Source of the DNA: Puccinellia tenuiflora
Lineage: Eukaryota > Streptophyta > Magnoliopsida > Poales > Poaceae
Length of the DNA: 64,000 nt
NCBI GenBank assembly: GCA_012064385.1
Contig: QRDG01000527.1
Coordinates: 246,087 to 310,086 of the forward strand
Direction: 5' to 3'
The notes under the pieces are model-generated. The model had not been told where the DNA came from. It saw nothing but the letters and a program-made list of their open reading frames with translations, and searched no databases. Positions within the stretch are counted from its first letter, which is position 1. Each line of letters opens with the position of its first letter. A program made the position numbers and the translations under genes. Below are positions 24,717 through 34,487 of the stretch, in pieces.

Positions 24717-25254
24717 TGAAGATCTGTTGCCCGTGGTGGAGGAGGCGGAAGCGGAAGTGGCGAGACGAAGAAATCGGCAGGGAGCAAGAGAAGCAAGAAC
24801 TGGCGAAGAAGACGAAGCGAGAGAGAGGGGCGAAAGTTCCGAGTCTTCCCCCTCTTTTCCCCTTTAAAAGCGGGGCAGGCGGAACCGCACCGCTCCATGC
24901 GCCACGTGGGGCGCAGGCAGGCCGTGCCGTCCACAAACGATCCCACTAACAAGCGGTTGTCACAGACGATCCGGTCCGCCGAAGACCGAAGCGACGTGCC
25001 CCTGACATCGGGCAGAGCACAACCATCACGACCAAGCGGCGAAACGTGGCTGACGCATGCCACGACCCACGATTCCCAAGACATCAAGACTACCGGAGAC
25101 CGGCTACCCCAAGCCGGACGAGCCGCCTCCGGCCACCGTCACCCTATCCGGCAAACTTCAAGCCGGACGACTTCAACTACAGCGACAAACAAAGCATTGA
25201 AGCTCGAGAAGTCTACCCGGCAAGCCGGCAAGACTCCACGATCTCGGGGGCTAG

Positions 25255-25900
25255 TGTCGGGGATACGGACCCCGGATATCCCTAAGAGGACCATTTCTTC
25301 AAGAACTACATGGGCCGGCTACAGCGTGCCGCTTGGAGTTCGCCGGATGAAGCAAGCCGCTTCGCCTACCCGGAGGCGGACGGCCGGCTAGAGCAGCCGG
25401 CCTCTACCAACCGACCGGTCCGTACTGGTAGGCCCAGATTGTCCAGCCCCTGTCGGGCGTTACCGTTACAATGTAATGATGATATAGCTCCAGCCGGCTC
25501 CAGAGTAGTGATGTCATAGGGGCAATCGTGTAATCTCCTTGTAACCCAAAACCCTAGATACTGCCTATATAAGGCGTGCATGGGCCTCCTGCGTGAGGCA
25601 AGCGAACAGGACACACGGATACGTAGATCATCGTCTTCCACCTCTAGCCGGCTTGACATCTCCAGCCGGCACCACCGCCATACAGCTCCAGGAGCAACCT
25701 TTGTAACCCGATCTGTGATCAATCAATAAGAACAAGAAGAGCAGGACGTAGGGGTGTTACCTCCACGAGGGGGGCCCCGAACCTGGGTAACCGACGTGTG
25801 TTTGCATGTTTGTTGCCCAATCCCGCGCGAGCATCCGATCGTCGCCTGCCCCACACTCTTTTCCGTCTTTGATGGATATGCCGTGCTACCCACCACGACA
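25255..25900 (+). repeat. 3' LTR of the Tat-like element (646 bp)
   Basis: It starts TGTCGGGG right after the polypurine tract and ends CACGACA, followed by the AGCAG target duplication. A TATA box TATATAAGG lies at about 25566. Its first 190 bp match the 5' stub at 18712. The end is fixed by the restored Harbinger transposase reading (HPAC) starting in the duplicated AGCAG. Confidence 0.9.
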
Positions 25901-27669
25901 AGCAGGGTGCCGAATAATAGCCCAGCAAGATTGGAGCACACCAAAAGCACGTACGCTCCACATCCTTTCTACAACTCTCTTGTTCCTTTGCAAATCGAGC
26001 CTCCATTTGCTTCTTGTTCACACCGAGATTGTCGTCACAAGGATTGGAGATTGTCTTGACCTCAAAACTAGACCACTCAAGGTAGATACCATCAGCTAGG
26101 TAGTATCCCTTGGTGTATGTATGGCCATTGATCTTAGAGCTCACCTCCGGAGAATTGCCCTCCGAAAGCCCAGAGAACACCAGAGAGTGCTGAAGCACAT
26201 TGATGTCATTGTGAGAACCGGCCATGCCAAAGAAGGAGTGCGATATCCAGATCGAGATCGTGTGAAGCTACAGCTTCAAGTACGGTTGTGCACTCGCCAA
26301 CATGTTACTTATATTGCCCCTGCCAAGCAAATGGACAATTCTTCCACTCCCAATGCATGCAATCTATGCTGCCGAGCATACCAGGAAACCCTCTTCCCTT
26401 GATCATCGACAAAAGGCGGACAATATCTTCAACATTTGGCTCTCTCAAGTACTCCTAGCCAAACACCGCAACCACATCTTTGCTAGACATGTCGACTCAC
26501 TCATGCGTTGTACTCATCAACAAGATCGCCAGCAACTCCATATGCAAGCATCTGAATAGCGACGGTGCATTTTTTATAAGAGGAGAATCCAAAATTACCA
26601 AGGACGTCCCGCTTGCATATGAAGTAATTATCATGGACCATCACTCCTATCCGAATGCGGTTGAACACATGTCTCACCATACGGAAGCGGCGACAAAAAG
26701 TTTTGGCCGGATATGTTGGATTTGTGCGATAGAAGTAATCCTTGAAGAGTTGGACATGGCCCCCTTCTCTGTTACGATCCAACGCCGATGCACGGCCGGG
26801 TACCGAGCCCCTGAACATTGGTTGTTGCCTTGCAAGGTGCTCGTTGACGAGAAGTGTTGTGATCAAAATATCGGTCTCATCATCGGATGATCCTGAGGAC
26901 GACGATGAATACAACATATTGTTGTAGAAATACTCATCCGAGCTATCCGTCATGGGAGGTGATTCGTACCTTGGGCAAACGGACGAACACCTTGTGAGCG
27001 ACATCGGTCGTGGTGGTAGTTACGGTCTCCGGCCCATTCAAGTCCGAGTCGTTGAAGTGGCCCGCGAGCTTCACCTTCGGAGCAAGGGAACGGACCGACA
27101 AACTGTGGTGGTGGCAGCGGGACCGGTGAGTTGTGGTGGTGGTGATATATCAGCGGCGACGACGACAGGATGGCGCTGGTGCGGGGGTCCTACTAATCAG
27201 TCTAGGTGTGTCAGCAGTCGGTGGCGGGGCGGGCAGCGACGATGGATGGCGGGGGAAGGGCGAGAGGGAGTAGGGATAAGGAAGAAAATGGAATGTGTCA
27301 CTGATGGCGGGCTAGACAAGGACTCCGCAGGTTGTCTACACGCATCCGTGCCGACACAAACTCGGTTTAAATTTGGACCGGATTTGGATTTGTGCGGACA
27401 AAAAACATAGACATCGGTACATTTGCGTCAACGCGTTGGACCATGATTTCTACCCAAACGGACAGAAACTAAACGCGCTGGATGAAATGGATCGACACGT
27501 TGGAGATATCCCTAAGCTCTCTCGTCGATACTGAAGGCACCGATCAGCTCAAATCAAGTTGGGTCTAGATTACAGGTACTGACTAATCAACATCCCATTC
27601 AATTTGCAGCGCAAAGTTAGTTTAGGCAGCGAGCGATACAGCGGAAAGGCTCCCCACTGGCCGGATCTG

Positions 27670-29398
27670 CTAGCCCACAACATACTGGCTGCTCATGTGC
27701 TCCATCGCCGTCGCCGGACCACCCCCTCCACCGGAGCTCCTCTTAAGCTCCTCGTGCAGCTCCACGATCAACGGCTTCCACAGCCGAACCCGAGCGTTGA
27801 TGAACCAGTTCGCCACCTGACAAAACGCAGAAAATTTCATCCATAAGAGTCGGCCGCGAAATTCACTCCTGAACTACCGCCATGACGGATCTGTGCTCGG
27901 AATCAATGTGTATCCAGGGATGAACATGTTCGTACCTGGTTCCTGGTGAGGCCGCTCCTGGCAGCGAGCATGTCCTTCTCGCTGTCCTGAGGATACCTGA
28001 AGAGGAAGAAAATCATCACAGATCATTAGCAGTACAAGAAAATGTAACTTCGCCGTGGAGACGATCCATCAATGCACGAACAGCTTACGGGTGGAGGAAG
28101 TTCTCGAACATCCAGGCCTTGAGCACGGACACGCTCTTCTCCGGCAGCCCGCGCTGCGGCCGCCAGTCCTGATGCGGCGTGCGGCGCCGCGCCGTCAGGT
28201 GCTTCTGTATGAACGCCGACTCGTCCCAGCTGCTGCTCTGCTCCAGCTTCACGCAAGAGACCATCGATGATTCCGCAGGGTGGGGATGGTGACTGGGCGT
28301 AGGCCATCCTGCCGTCCCCGCCCCCGCCGCCGCCATGATCTCGCCGGTGATCCGCCGCCTCAGGGCGCGGTACGCCGACGACACGGCACGGTGCGCGAAC
28401 GGCGCGCAGATGCCGCCGCCGCTGCTGCTGTCTGACGGCCGCATCAGACCGGTGAACTTGGCCGTCGTGCTCTGGATCTCCTCCAGGCATTGGTAGTACT
28501 TCGCATCCATCTGCACATCATCAGGGACAGTCATGTATCGCATGATTAATCTCGCGGTTAACTCTGTAAAAAAAATCGACAGAAAAGAAATGCTCACGAG
28601 CTGAAGCAGGTTATGGAGGTCGCTCCTGACCCTGTCAGCCTCCCCCCACCGCGCGCCGCCGTGCCCCTGGGACTGGTCACTGGAGCTCACCGCGGAGCAG
28701 TTCGACGGGCCGCTGACGGGCGAGTCGGCGTCGACGTCCGCGATGCCGCGCAGCACGTGGCCGACGGCGTCGTTGAGCGCCAGCTGCGCCACCGGCGCGT
28801 ACGGCGAGCGCGCCACCACCACGGCGAAATGCACCGGCCAGAACCGCGCCTGCGGTTGCGGGCAATACGCCTGCTGCGACGGCTCGGGCGGCTGCACGGC
28901 TCTGCTCGTGTGCGTCACGGCGGAGCGGCTCGGCCCCGGCGAGAACTGGTCGGTGCTGCTCGCCATGCTGTCCGAAGAAGAAATGGAGCACGGAGCTATG
29001 GCACGGGCATCCGACTGGCCGTGGCAGGCGAGGGTCACCGCACCGGGGCGGCCATAGCCGCCGTCCATCTCCTCCTCCGCCTCCGGCGGCGTCGACCTCG
29101 CGCCGAGGGGATCGCCTTGCGTTGGCCGCTGCGCGTGCGGAGCGGACGCGTAGAGCTGGCTGGCGAGAGTGGCGAGCATCAGATCGTTCGCCGTGAACTG
29201 CACGCCGATATCCGCCGCCGCCGCCGTGGCACCGCCGGAACAGAGGCCAAGGCCGTACCCGCCATGATCAGGCGGCGGCATGCACGGGTGGAACGGCGCC
29301 ACCTCGGTCCCGAGCACGCCCCCGCCGCCGCTCGCCGCGAAGTAGCCGTTCATGGCGTCCACCCCAAATTGCGGAATCCACTGATTGCTGCTGCCCAT
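27670..29398 (-). CDS. BEL1-like homeodomain (TALE) transcription factor, 4 coding exons
   Basis: Coding exons on the minus strand are 29398-28598, 28510-28089, 27996-27936 and 27816-27670 (stop TAG), giving 1431 nt and 476 residues. All three introns have GT...AG ends, and the 61-bp third exon is characteristic of BELL genes. Residues about 186-217 (ARSPYAPVAQ) are a weak SKY-like region. Residues about 255-325 (LHNLLQLMDAKYYQCLEEIQ) are the BELL domain. Residues about 383-447 are the homeodomain: WRPQRGLPEKSV in the N-arm and helix 1, the TALE three-residue loop extension PYP, and recognition helix VANWFINARVR. BELL proteins pair with KNOX homeodomain proteins in the nucleus and control meristem, organ boundary and inflorescence development. 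The N-terminus is Gly/Ala-rich. ATG 29398 (MGSSNQW) is chosen because an acceptor TTCCAG lies at 29446, so the ATG upstream at 29458 is intronic. Which BELL subclass it belongs to I cannot say by eye. Confidence 0.92.
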
Positions 29399-29445
29399 CG
29401 CGGCCTCCAAGAACTGCAGCCACGGATAGCGGATGCCTGGCGGCC

Positions 29446-30150
29446 CTGGAAACAGCAATCTGAATCAGATCATTGGGCACACTGTTCTTGCCAAGATTCT
29501 TGACAGATAATACTACGGGATCAGGCTGTACTAGTCCCGTACTAGTTATTAGGTACCCTTGGATTCGATATTTTCATCTGCTCTTTCTAGTTTACACTTT
29601 ACAGTGTCCCACCTTCAAATAACTGTTCATTTCTGAAAGATTAAGGTACAGTTAGAATTGTTCATGACTAAACTTGCAAGGGAGTAACACAAGAGCAAAC
29701 TTATATGGTGAGAAATACAAGCAAATCACGTACTAGATGCAGTTGATCACAACTAAAAAAAAAGAGAAATTCAGAAGGGTATAAATTCTGAAGATTCAGC
29801 CCCTCACAAGGATCCTAAAATGGAAAGATCATCACTTCCAAATAGGATGCATACAAGGAACAAGAAAACAATTGGGACAGCAAGGTGTTCTCACTCATCA
29901 GGTCACTGTATAATGATCAAAGAGAAGGGGGGAAAATCACCCAAAGATCAGAGACACCAGAGAGCAGCTCTCACCTGATCTTGACACCGGGTCAGACGTT
30001 GCCTGCCTACTCCTCCTTGTGGTGCTCAAATGCAAGAAACTGAAGCTCAAAACAGAGTGAGAGGAGGCCAAAGAAATCAATGGCTCCTCCAAAGCTTGGG
30101 TGTGCTTCGCCTGGTATGATGATGGGCTCTTTTAGCAGGGTGTGGGCAAG
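29446..30150 (-). other. 5' UTR exon and first intron of the BELL gene
   Basis: An acceptor TTTCCAG lies at 29446 before the coding exon. A good donor (CAG|GTGAGA, minus strand) lies at 29974/29975, so an intron of about 529 bp (29446-29974) would separate a 5' UTR exon (29975 to about 30150 or beyond) from the coding exon. A 5' UTR intron is common in plant BELL genes. The transcription start is not determined. Confidence 0.55.
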
Positions 30151-30717
30151 CTACAGGGACACGCTCGTCATATCATCAACCTGATGAGTAATGCATGCAA
30201 TGCAGCAACTTTTCTTTGAGGTGAAGTGAGCATGCAGGCAACAACTTTGATTGAGCTAAGACGAGGAGGAGAGGAGACAACAGAAAGGAGGGAAGAAAGG
30301 CATGGGTGGCTAGTGTTTCTGAATGTTGTAGTAGTGGGACGGGAGGATAATTTTGTGCAGCCTTTTCAAGGACACACACTCTCTCTCTGCATTCATGTAG
30401 GTCTGGCTCTGCTCTCTTTCGTGTACCTGACCTCAAGCATCATATGTGCACTGTGCTGCACCTCCATGCAAATGATCGAGGCAGCCAAAAGATCTGGAAT
30501 CTCTGTGCAGGGATGATGCAGCAGCAGCTACTTAGGTAGTAGTAGGCGCTAGTAGCTCCTGTGTTGGCAGCAGGCTGTGTCCTGCCCTACTGCTCTCTCG
30601 TCACCACACCCTCAGACAAAAGAGTACTGCTCCCCGAAGCCACACCACACCGGTACCTTTACGCAGGGCATTAACCACCAGGCTATGGACTAATCTTGTC
30701 CTACTAATAGCGTATAG
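30151..30717 (-). promoter_or_regulatory. Probable upstream region of the BELL gene
   Basis: This is about 570 bp between the presumed 5' UTR and the next transposon. It contains purine-rich tracts on the plus strand (GAGGAGGAGAGGAGAC near 30262 and GGAGGGAAGAAAGG near 30287) and a CTCTCTCTC tract near 30377, of the kind found in many plant homeobox promoters. No convincing TATA box was fixed. Part of it may be transcribed leader. Confidence 0.35.
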
Positions 30718-30720
30718 TTA

Positions 30721-33215
30721 GAGTATCTCAAGGGGGGTGACTAAATTGTGTCCGGCACCTCCCAATTAGAGGCCTAATAGGGGTGCCGGACACTTCTCCG
30801 GCGCTTTTTTTCCCCCTCCCACACCGGCACTCACTAAACGGCTGGACCCCAAACCAAATGATCAAATCGAATCCAAAATATACAAAACCCGGCCGGTCAC
30901 AAATGTTCCGGACAAATAGTTTCACCGGCCAACACAGGCACGGCCAAATGGTTTCACCGGCCAACACAGGGCACGGCCAAATAGCTTCGCCGACCAACAC
31001 AGGCACGGCCAACAGCTTCACCGGCCAACACATGCACGGCAATCGACAAGTTTTTCCACCAAAATAAGTCCAGACGTCGGGGTCACATGAAAATCATTCT
31101 TCTTGGGTGTCGTCATCCTCGGCCCTTTGTTTCCTCGCCTTCATGATGCGCGCGACCTCCTGAGCAAAGTACTCTTGCCGTTCCGCCGGCATGTTTGACG
31201 TGTCCGTTGCCATGATCTTGAGCTCTCGGTTTTCTTGCATCTCTTTGATCTTCATCTCTTTCACCCTCTTGACTGTTGCAGCTCCTTCATCTTGTGGCCT
31301 TGCACGGTATAGTACATATCCCACCTCTCGTTGTTGGCGGTGTACATCTTCTCTTTGAGAACATTGGAGGATGTCATGAACGTGGCAAGAGACTCTTATA
31401 GGGCGGAAGGCGCCCCGGCCTTGTGTGTCGCCACCTTCGCCTTCTTGTTCCCAGTTGGCCATGGAGTTGGCCCGGGCCCTGGAATTTGGGTTTCATCGAC
31501 AACACCACCTTGGCTAATGGACGCACACAATGCACCTCATTTTTGAGATTCTTGAAGCACTTTCCAACAATGCATGTATTTGAAGGGCTTGTTCTTGTTC
31601 AACTCTTGATACATCTCCATAGTTTCCTTCAACTAAATTTAAACACACATGTTAGACGAACAATATAAACTTTGGTGCATACCAAATAGAGGGGAGGTTT
31701 GGTTTAGCATCTTACTACGTCGACTTGGATGGTGCTGCTCTCATTTCTTGTCCTCACTTGATCATAACATCCATGAGACTTGTTGACGGCCTCTCGTATG
31801 GACCCCCACTGCTTCTGTATTGCGTTGGACTTGCGACGTGGAGGCACATTCAGTGGCAGGTACGCCGTCCTCTCAAGGAATTCTTTGTAAATTCGGGTCC
31901 AATACGAAGTACTATTTTGTTGGGTGCCGATGATGGATTCTTGGCTCACCCCCATCAATGCCACACACAAAGCCGCATCCTCCTTTGGTCTCCATGTCCT
32001 GCCTCTATTCCCCTTCGGGTAGCTTCATATGGTCGTCTGTTTCAACATCGTGCACAACCTAGCTCTTCTCCTCCTCCTCCCTGCACTCCTCCTCCTCGTC
32101 GTCCTCATCCTCTCGGCGGTGTTCGTAATCGTCCTAGTTTTATCAATATTAAATGCACAATTCAATTCGAACTAGCGGCAAGATCATGAAATGCACAATT
32201 CAAAATGTCGGCGACATCATTAAATGCACGACTCAAACAGCCGGCCACACAGAAATGATCAAAATGTACCTCGCCAGCCGCCATTCCGCCGAGCACGTAC
32301 GCGGCGTCTGTTTCGTCATCACCGAACAACTGCGTTGGCTCTACGGCCGCAGTGCCTGCAGATCGATGAAGCGCAGGCGAGTCGCTGAAGTGGGCGTCCT
32401 GGTTGAGGTCGATGCCTCGGCTCTCAACCCCCTCGTCCGGCGAACTAGAGAAGCGTGATGGGTGGAACGCCGGCAACGATGGATCGCTGAAATAGTTCGG
32501 GGAAGACGGCGATGATCGACGAGGAGGGCGAGCCAACGAGCTCGTTTGGCTCGCGCCGCCTACAGATTGGACAGAGACGATCTCCGGTTCCGCTAGCCTC
32601 AATTTCACGCAGTCGCCGGCCTGCTCGTAAAGCGGACGCCGCCAACTGCAACTCATCCTCATTGAACGGCAACTCCAGGTCTTCCGCCTTCATCGCCGAC
32701 GACTTCATCACCACGGCCCTCGTCGACCCCTTTGCCTTGGCGGATTTGCTTTGGGTGGGCTTTCTCAGACCCACCGACGCCATCGGAGCCGACGAGAGGT
32801 TGTAGACGACGATCTCACCGGCGGCGGCGACGGCGACGAGCAAGGTGAAGGGGTGGGCGGCGGCGGCGGCGAGGCAGTAGAACGGAAGGGGTTTGTAAGA
32901 ATGGAGGGAAGATTTGGCGGCCGGCGCGGCAATAGAGAGGAGGTTTTGGCGGCCGGCGCGGCAATGTAGGGGAATTTTCGCGCCATTCGCTTCGTGTGTA
33001 TGACGGGCGGGCCATATCTGTCGGAGGCTCGGGCCGGACAGTGTCCGGCATCGCGAAGGCAGCCCCCAAAGTTGGAGGCCCTGTTCACGGTGCCGGACAG
33101 AATTTGGGCCGGACAAAGGCTTTGCGACCCCCCGGTGTGGCCTGTTTTTCTGTCCGGCGCCCTAAAGGAGCTTTACGGCCCCTTTTACGACCCCCCTCTC
33201 CCCGTGGAGATGCTC
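30721..33215 (-). mobile_element. PIF/Harbinger element 3 (ORF1 only), clean TTA duplication
   Basis: The left end GAGTATCTCAAGGGG (30721) and the reverse complement of the right end GAGCATCTCCACGGG (33215) are imperfect inverted repeats. TTA flanks both sides (30718-30720 and 33216-33218). Subterminal regions share GTCCGGC motifs in inverted order. The 2.5-kb interior encodes a degenerate Myb/SANT ORF1 on the minus strand and no transposase. A tandem copy of the target region without the insertion lies directly to the right (33270-33320). Confidence 0.88.
31097..32783 (-). pseudogene. Harbinger ORF1 (Myb/SANT-like, NAM-associated), degenerate
   Basis: The minus-strand start at 32783 reads MASVGLRKPTQSKSAKAKG. 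A frame change near 32470 links to a segment with SSPDEGVESRGIDLNQDAHF that ends at a donor near 32270. After an intron, the exon ending at 31716 has the SANT helices (LCVALMGVSQESIIGTQQNS, then FWTR-like YWTRIYKEFLERT and NAIQKQWGSIREAVNKSHG). A third part (LKETMEMYQELNKNKPFKYM) runs into a stop near 31545. The C-terminal part 31462-31097 reads EMQENRELKIMATDTSNM and ends DDDTQEE. In active elements this protein binds DNA and assists the transposase. The frameshift and stop make it non-functional as read. Confidence 0.75.
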
Positions 33216-33360
33216 TTACTACGAAATCACCCCATGGAACCTAGATCAACCTCAACCTGAATTTCGAGAAATCTTGTCCTACTAATAGCGCGTAGTTACT
33301 GCGAAATCACCCGATGGAACATATGTCCACGTGACCACGTGAACCTGAATTTTCAAGAAA

Positions 33361-34487
33361 TCTAAAAAATCATATTTCAAAGATTCACATTTCAAAAAAG
33401 AAAATACTATCATACGTGGCAAAAACAATATAACTTGGTATTTTGTTGCACAATGAAAATCCGGATCATTTTAGAGTTCCTTCTATACTTTGTTTTTTCG
33501 CACAAGTCACATACTTTTGTATTTTACTTTCAAACATGACATGCACATACCTTCATATATTCTTTACACACACATGATTTATACTATTTATATATTTTTT
33601 TAGCAAGAACTGTAGGGCAAAGCCCCACAATATTTTATTATTGAGATTAAAATAAAGCACTGTACAAATATTTACATACAAGAGGGCTAAGCCCTTCAAT
33701 CTATGACTAATAATATATTTTGATTTAACTATTCATCGGGGTTCACATGGACCAGGTCCACCAAATCTTAACTAACGGTAATCTCACAGTAACCAGCACA
33801 TTTCTCATGCGAATTTGTAAATACTCCAGTGTCTAAACTTTAGGGTTTAGGGTTTATTTTGGTCAAATGAGAAGAAATAACATTGGTAGTATGAAATTTT
33901 CCATTGGTGTTAGGGTTTAGGGTTTGTTCAGGTTCAGTGAAGCAAAGGTAAAACAAAGATAAATTTCCAATTCTAGTTATAAGAAAAAATTTAGGAATTT
34001 TATCTCCACTTGGACCTAATATTCTAATGTCTAGGCACGAAGAATCAGACCAAGATATTAGCGCAATCAAAATCTAATTATATTTACTCATGTGTCTCGA
34101 TTTTTATTTGACCATGGCAATGAAGATTCATGTGAATCAGACACTCGATCTTATTTTTCTGTTTTGTTTTTATCCAATGTTTTATACATATGTTCCTATT
34201 CTATTCTTGGCAGGAGTGGCATTTTGACACTTGGGAGCATATGTTCTTGTTTTAAAAATGCGTTATAAACACATTATAAACATGAAAAAAATTGGTGCTA
34301 AAAAGACTTTTACCAGATTTCATTTTTCTTTTTTTATACGGATCACTAAATATCGTTTTTTTATGAAACTTGACGTGCGTACATAGAATACCGAGAAAGC
34401 ACCACATTTTTTGTTCAGTTTTTTAAGTTTCAAATAATTTATTGGTGGCCTTAGCATATTTTTCCGGTATTTCATCTATTCTAGGCT
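33361..34487. other. AT-rich intergenic stretch
   Basis: No coding frame was recognised. It contains two short plant-telomere-like runs (TTTAGGG units at 33839-33855 and 33909-33925). Near 33615-33705 a stretch contains GGGCAAAGCCCC, a sort of short inverted motif common in grass intergenic DNA. The rest is unassigned. Confidence 0.5.

Larger units (their letters stand above)
18712..25900 (+). mobile_element. Rearranged Tat-like Gypsy retrotransposon with antisense genes, no gag-pol
   Basis: Identical 5-mers AGCAG flank it (18707-18711 and 25901-25905). The 3' LTR is 25255-25900 (646 bp). The 5' LTR is cut to 18712-18901 and fused to a short inverted internal fragment. A polypurine tract CTCGGGGGCTAG precedes the 3' LTR. 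The interior holds no PBS, gag, reverse transcriptase or integrase. Instead it has a minus-strand AT-hook frame, a block of 108-bp tandem repeats and a multi-exon minus-strand gene. An antisense gene plus tandem repeats between pol and the 3' LTR is known from Tat/Grande-type elements, so this is probably the 3' portion of such an element joined to a stub of its 5' LTR. It inserted into the Harbinger transposase. Confidence 0.85.
18600..27004 (-). pseudogene. HARBI1-like DDE transposase/nuclease, split by a retrotransposon
   Basis: The N-terminal part is the open frame 27004-26501 (MSLTRCSSVCPRYESP...). It includes the helix-rich DNA-binding portion with FRMVRHVFNRI and KKCTVAIQMLAYG. Downstream on the minus strand, in changing frames, come GSIDCMHWEWKNCP (first catalytic Asp), GMAGSHNDINVLQ (second Asp) and ADGIYLEWSSF, with KDVERTC near 25950. 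The last part, TMWEVMTAYVIMHNMV, is at about 18710-18620, on the other side of the retrotransposon inserted at 18712-25900. The protein would cut and rejoin transposon ends together with ORF1 in the nucleus. Stops and frameshifts between 26500 and 25910 show it was already decaying, or decayed later. Family assignment is secure from the DDE-block motifs. Confidence 0.85.
18113..27512 (-). mobile_element. PIF/Harbinger element 2 (carries the transposase), entered by a Tat-like Gypsy
   Basis: The left terminus GGGCATCTCCAAC (18113) and the reverse complement of the right terminus GGGATATCTCCAAC (27512) are inverted repeats. Identical TAA triplets flank it (18110-18112 and 27513-27515), the hallmark of Harbinger insertion. 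Without the nested retrotransposon (18712-25900) it is about 2.2 kb. It contains a degenerate DDE transposase on the minus strand and no ORF1. It starts directly at the right end of Harbinger element 1, sharing the TAA, so it inserted at the edge of that element. Its right end lies 157 bp from the stop codon of the BELL gene. Confidence 0.85.
30692..33360. repeat. Tandem duplication of about 80-100 bp, one copy split by Harbinger element 3
   Basis: Copy A is 30692-30720 plus 33219-33270. Copy B is 33270 to about 33355 and is uninterrupted. Both read ATCTTGTCCTACTAATAGCG, then a GTAGTTA-like stretch, CT.CGAAATCACCC.ATGGAAC and CCTGAATTT.GA/AAGAAATCT, with a few substitutions. Copy B shows the pre-insertion state with a single TTA. 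Confidence 0.85.

Noticed and set aside
29398..29458. ATG at 29458 as start of the BELL protein
   Set aside because: It lies upstream of a good acceptor (TTTCCAG at 29446), so it is probably intronic. MGSSNQW at 29398 is the first ATG in the exon.
28613..29503. 296-codon plus-strand open frame opposite the BELL exon
   Set aside because: It is an Arg/Ala-rich shadow of the GC-rich BELL exon 1. Splice sites, homeodomain and BELL domain all support the minus strand.
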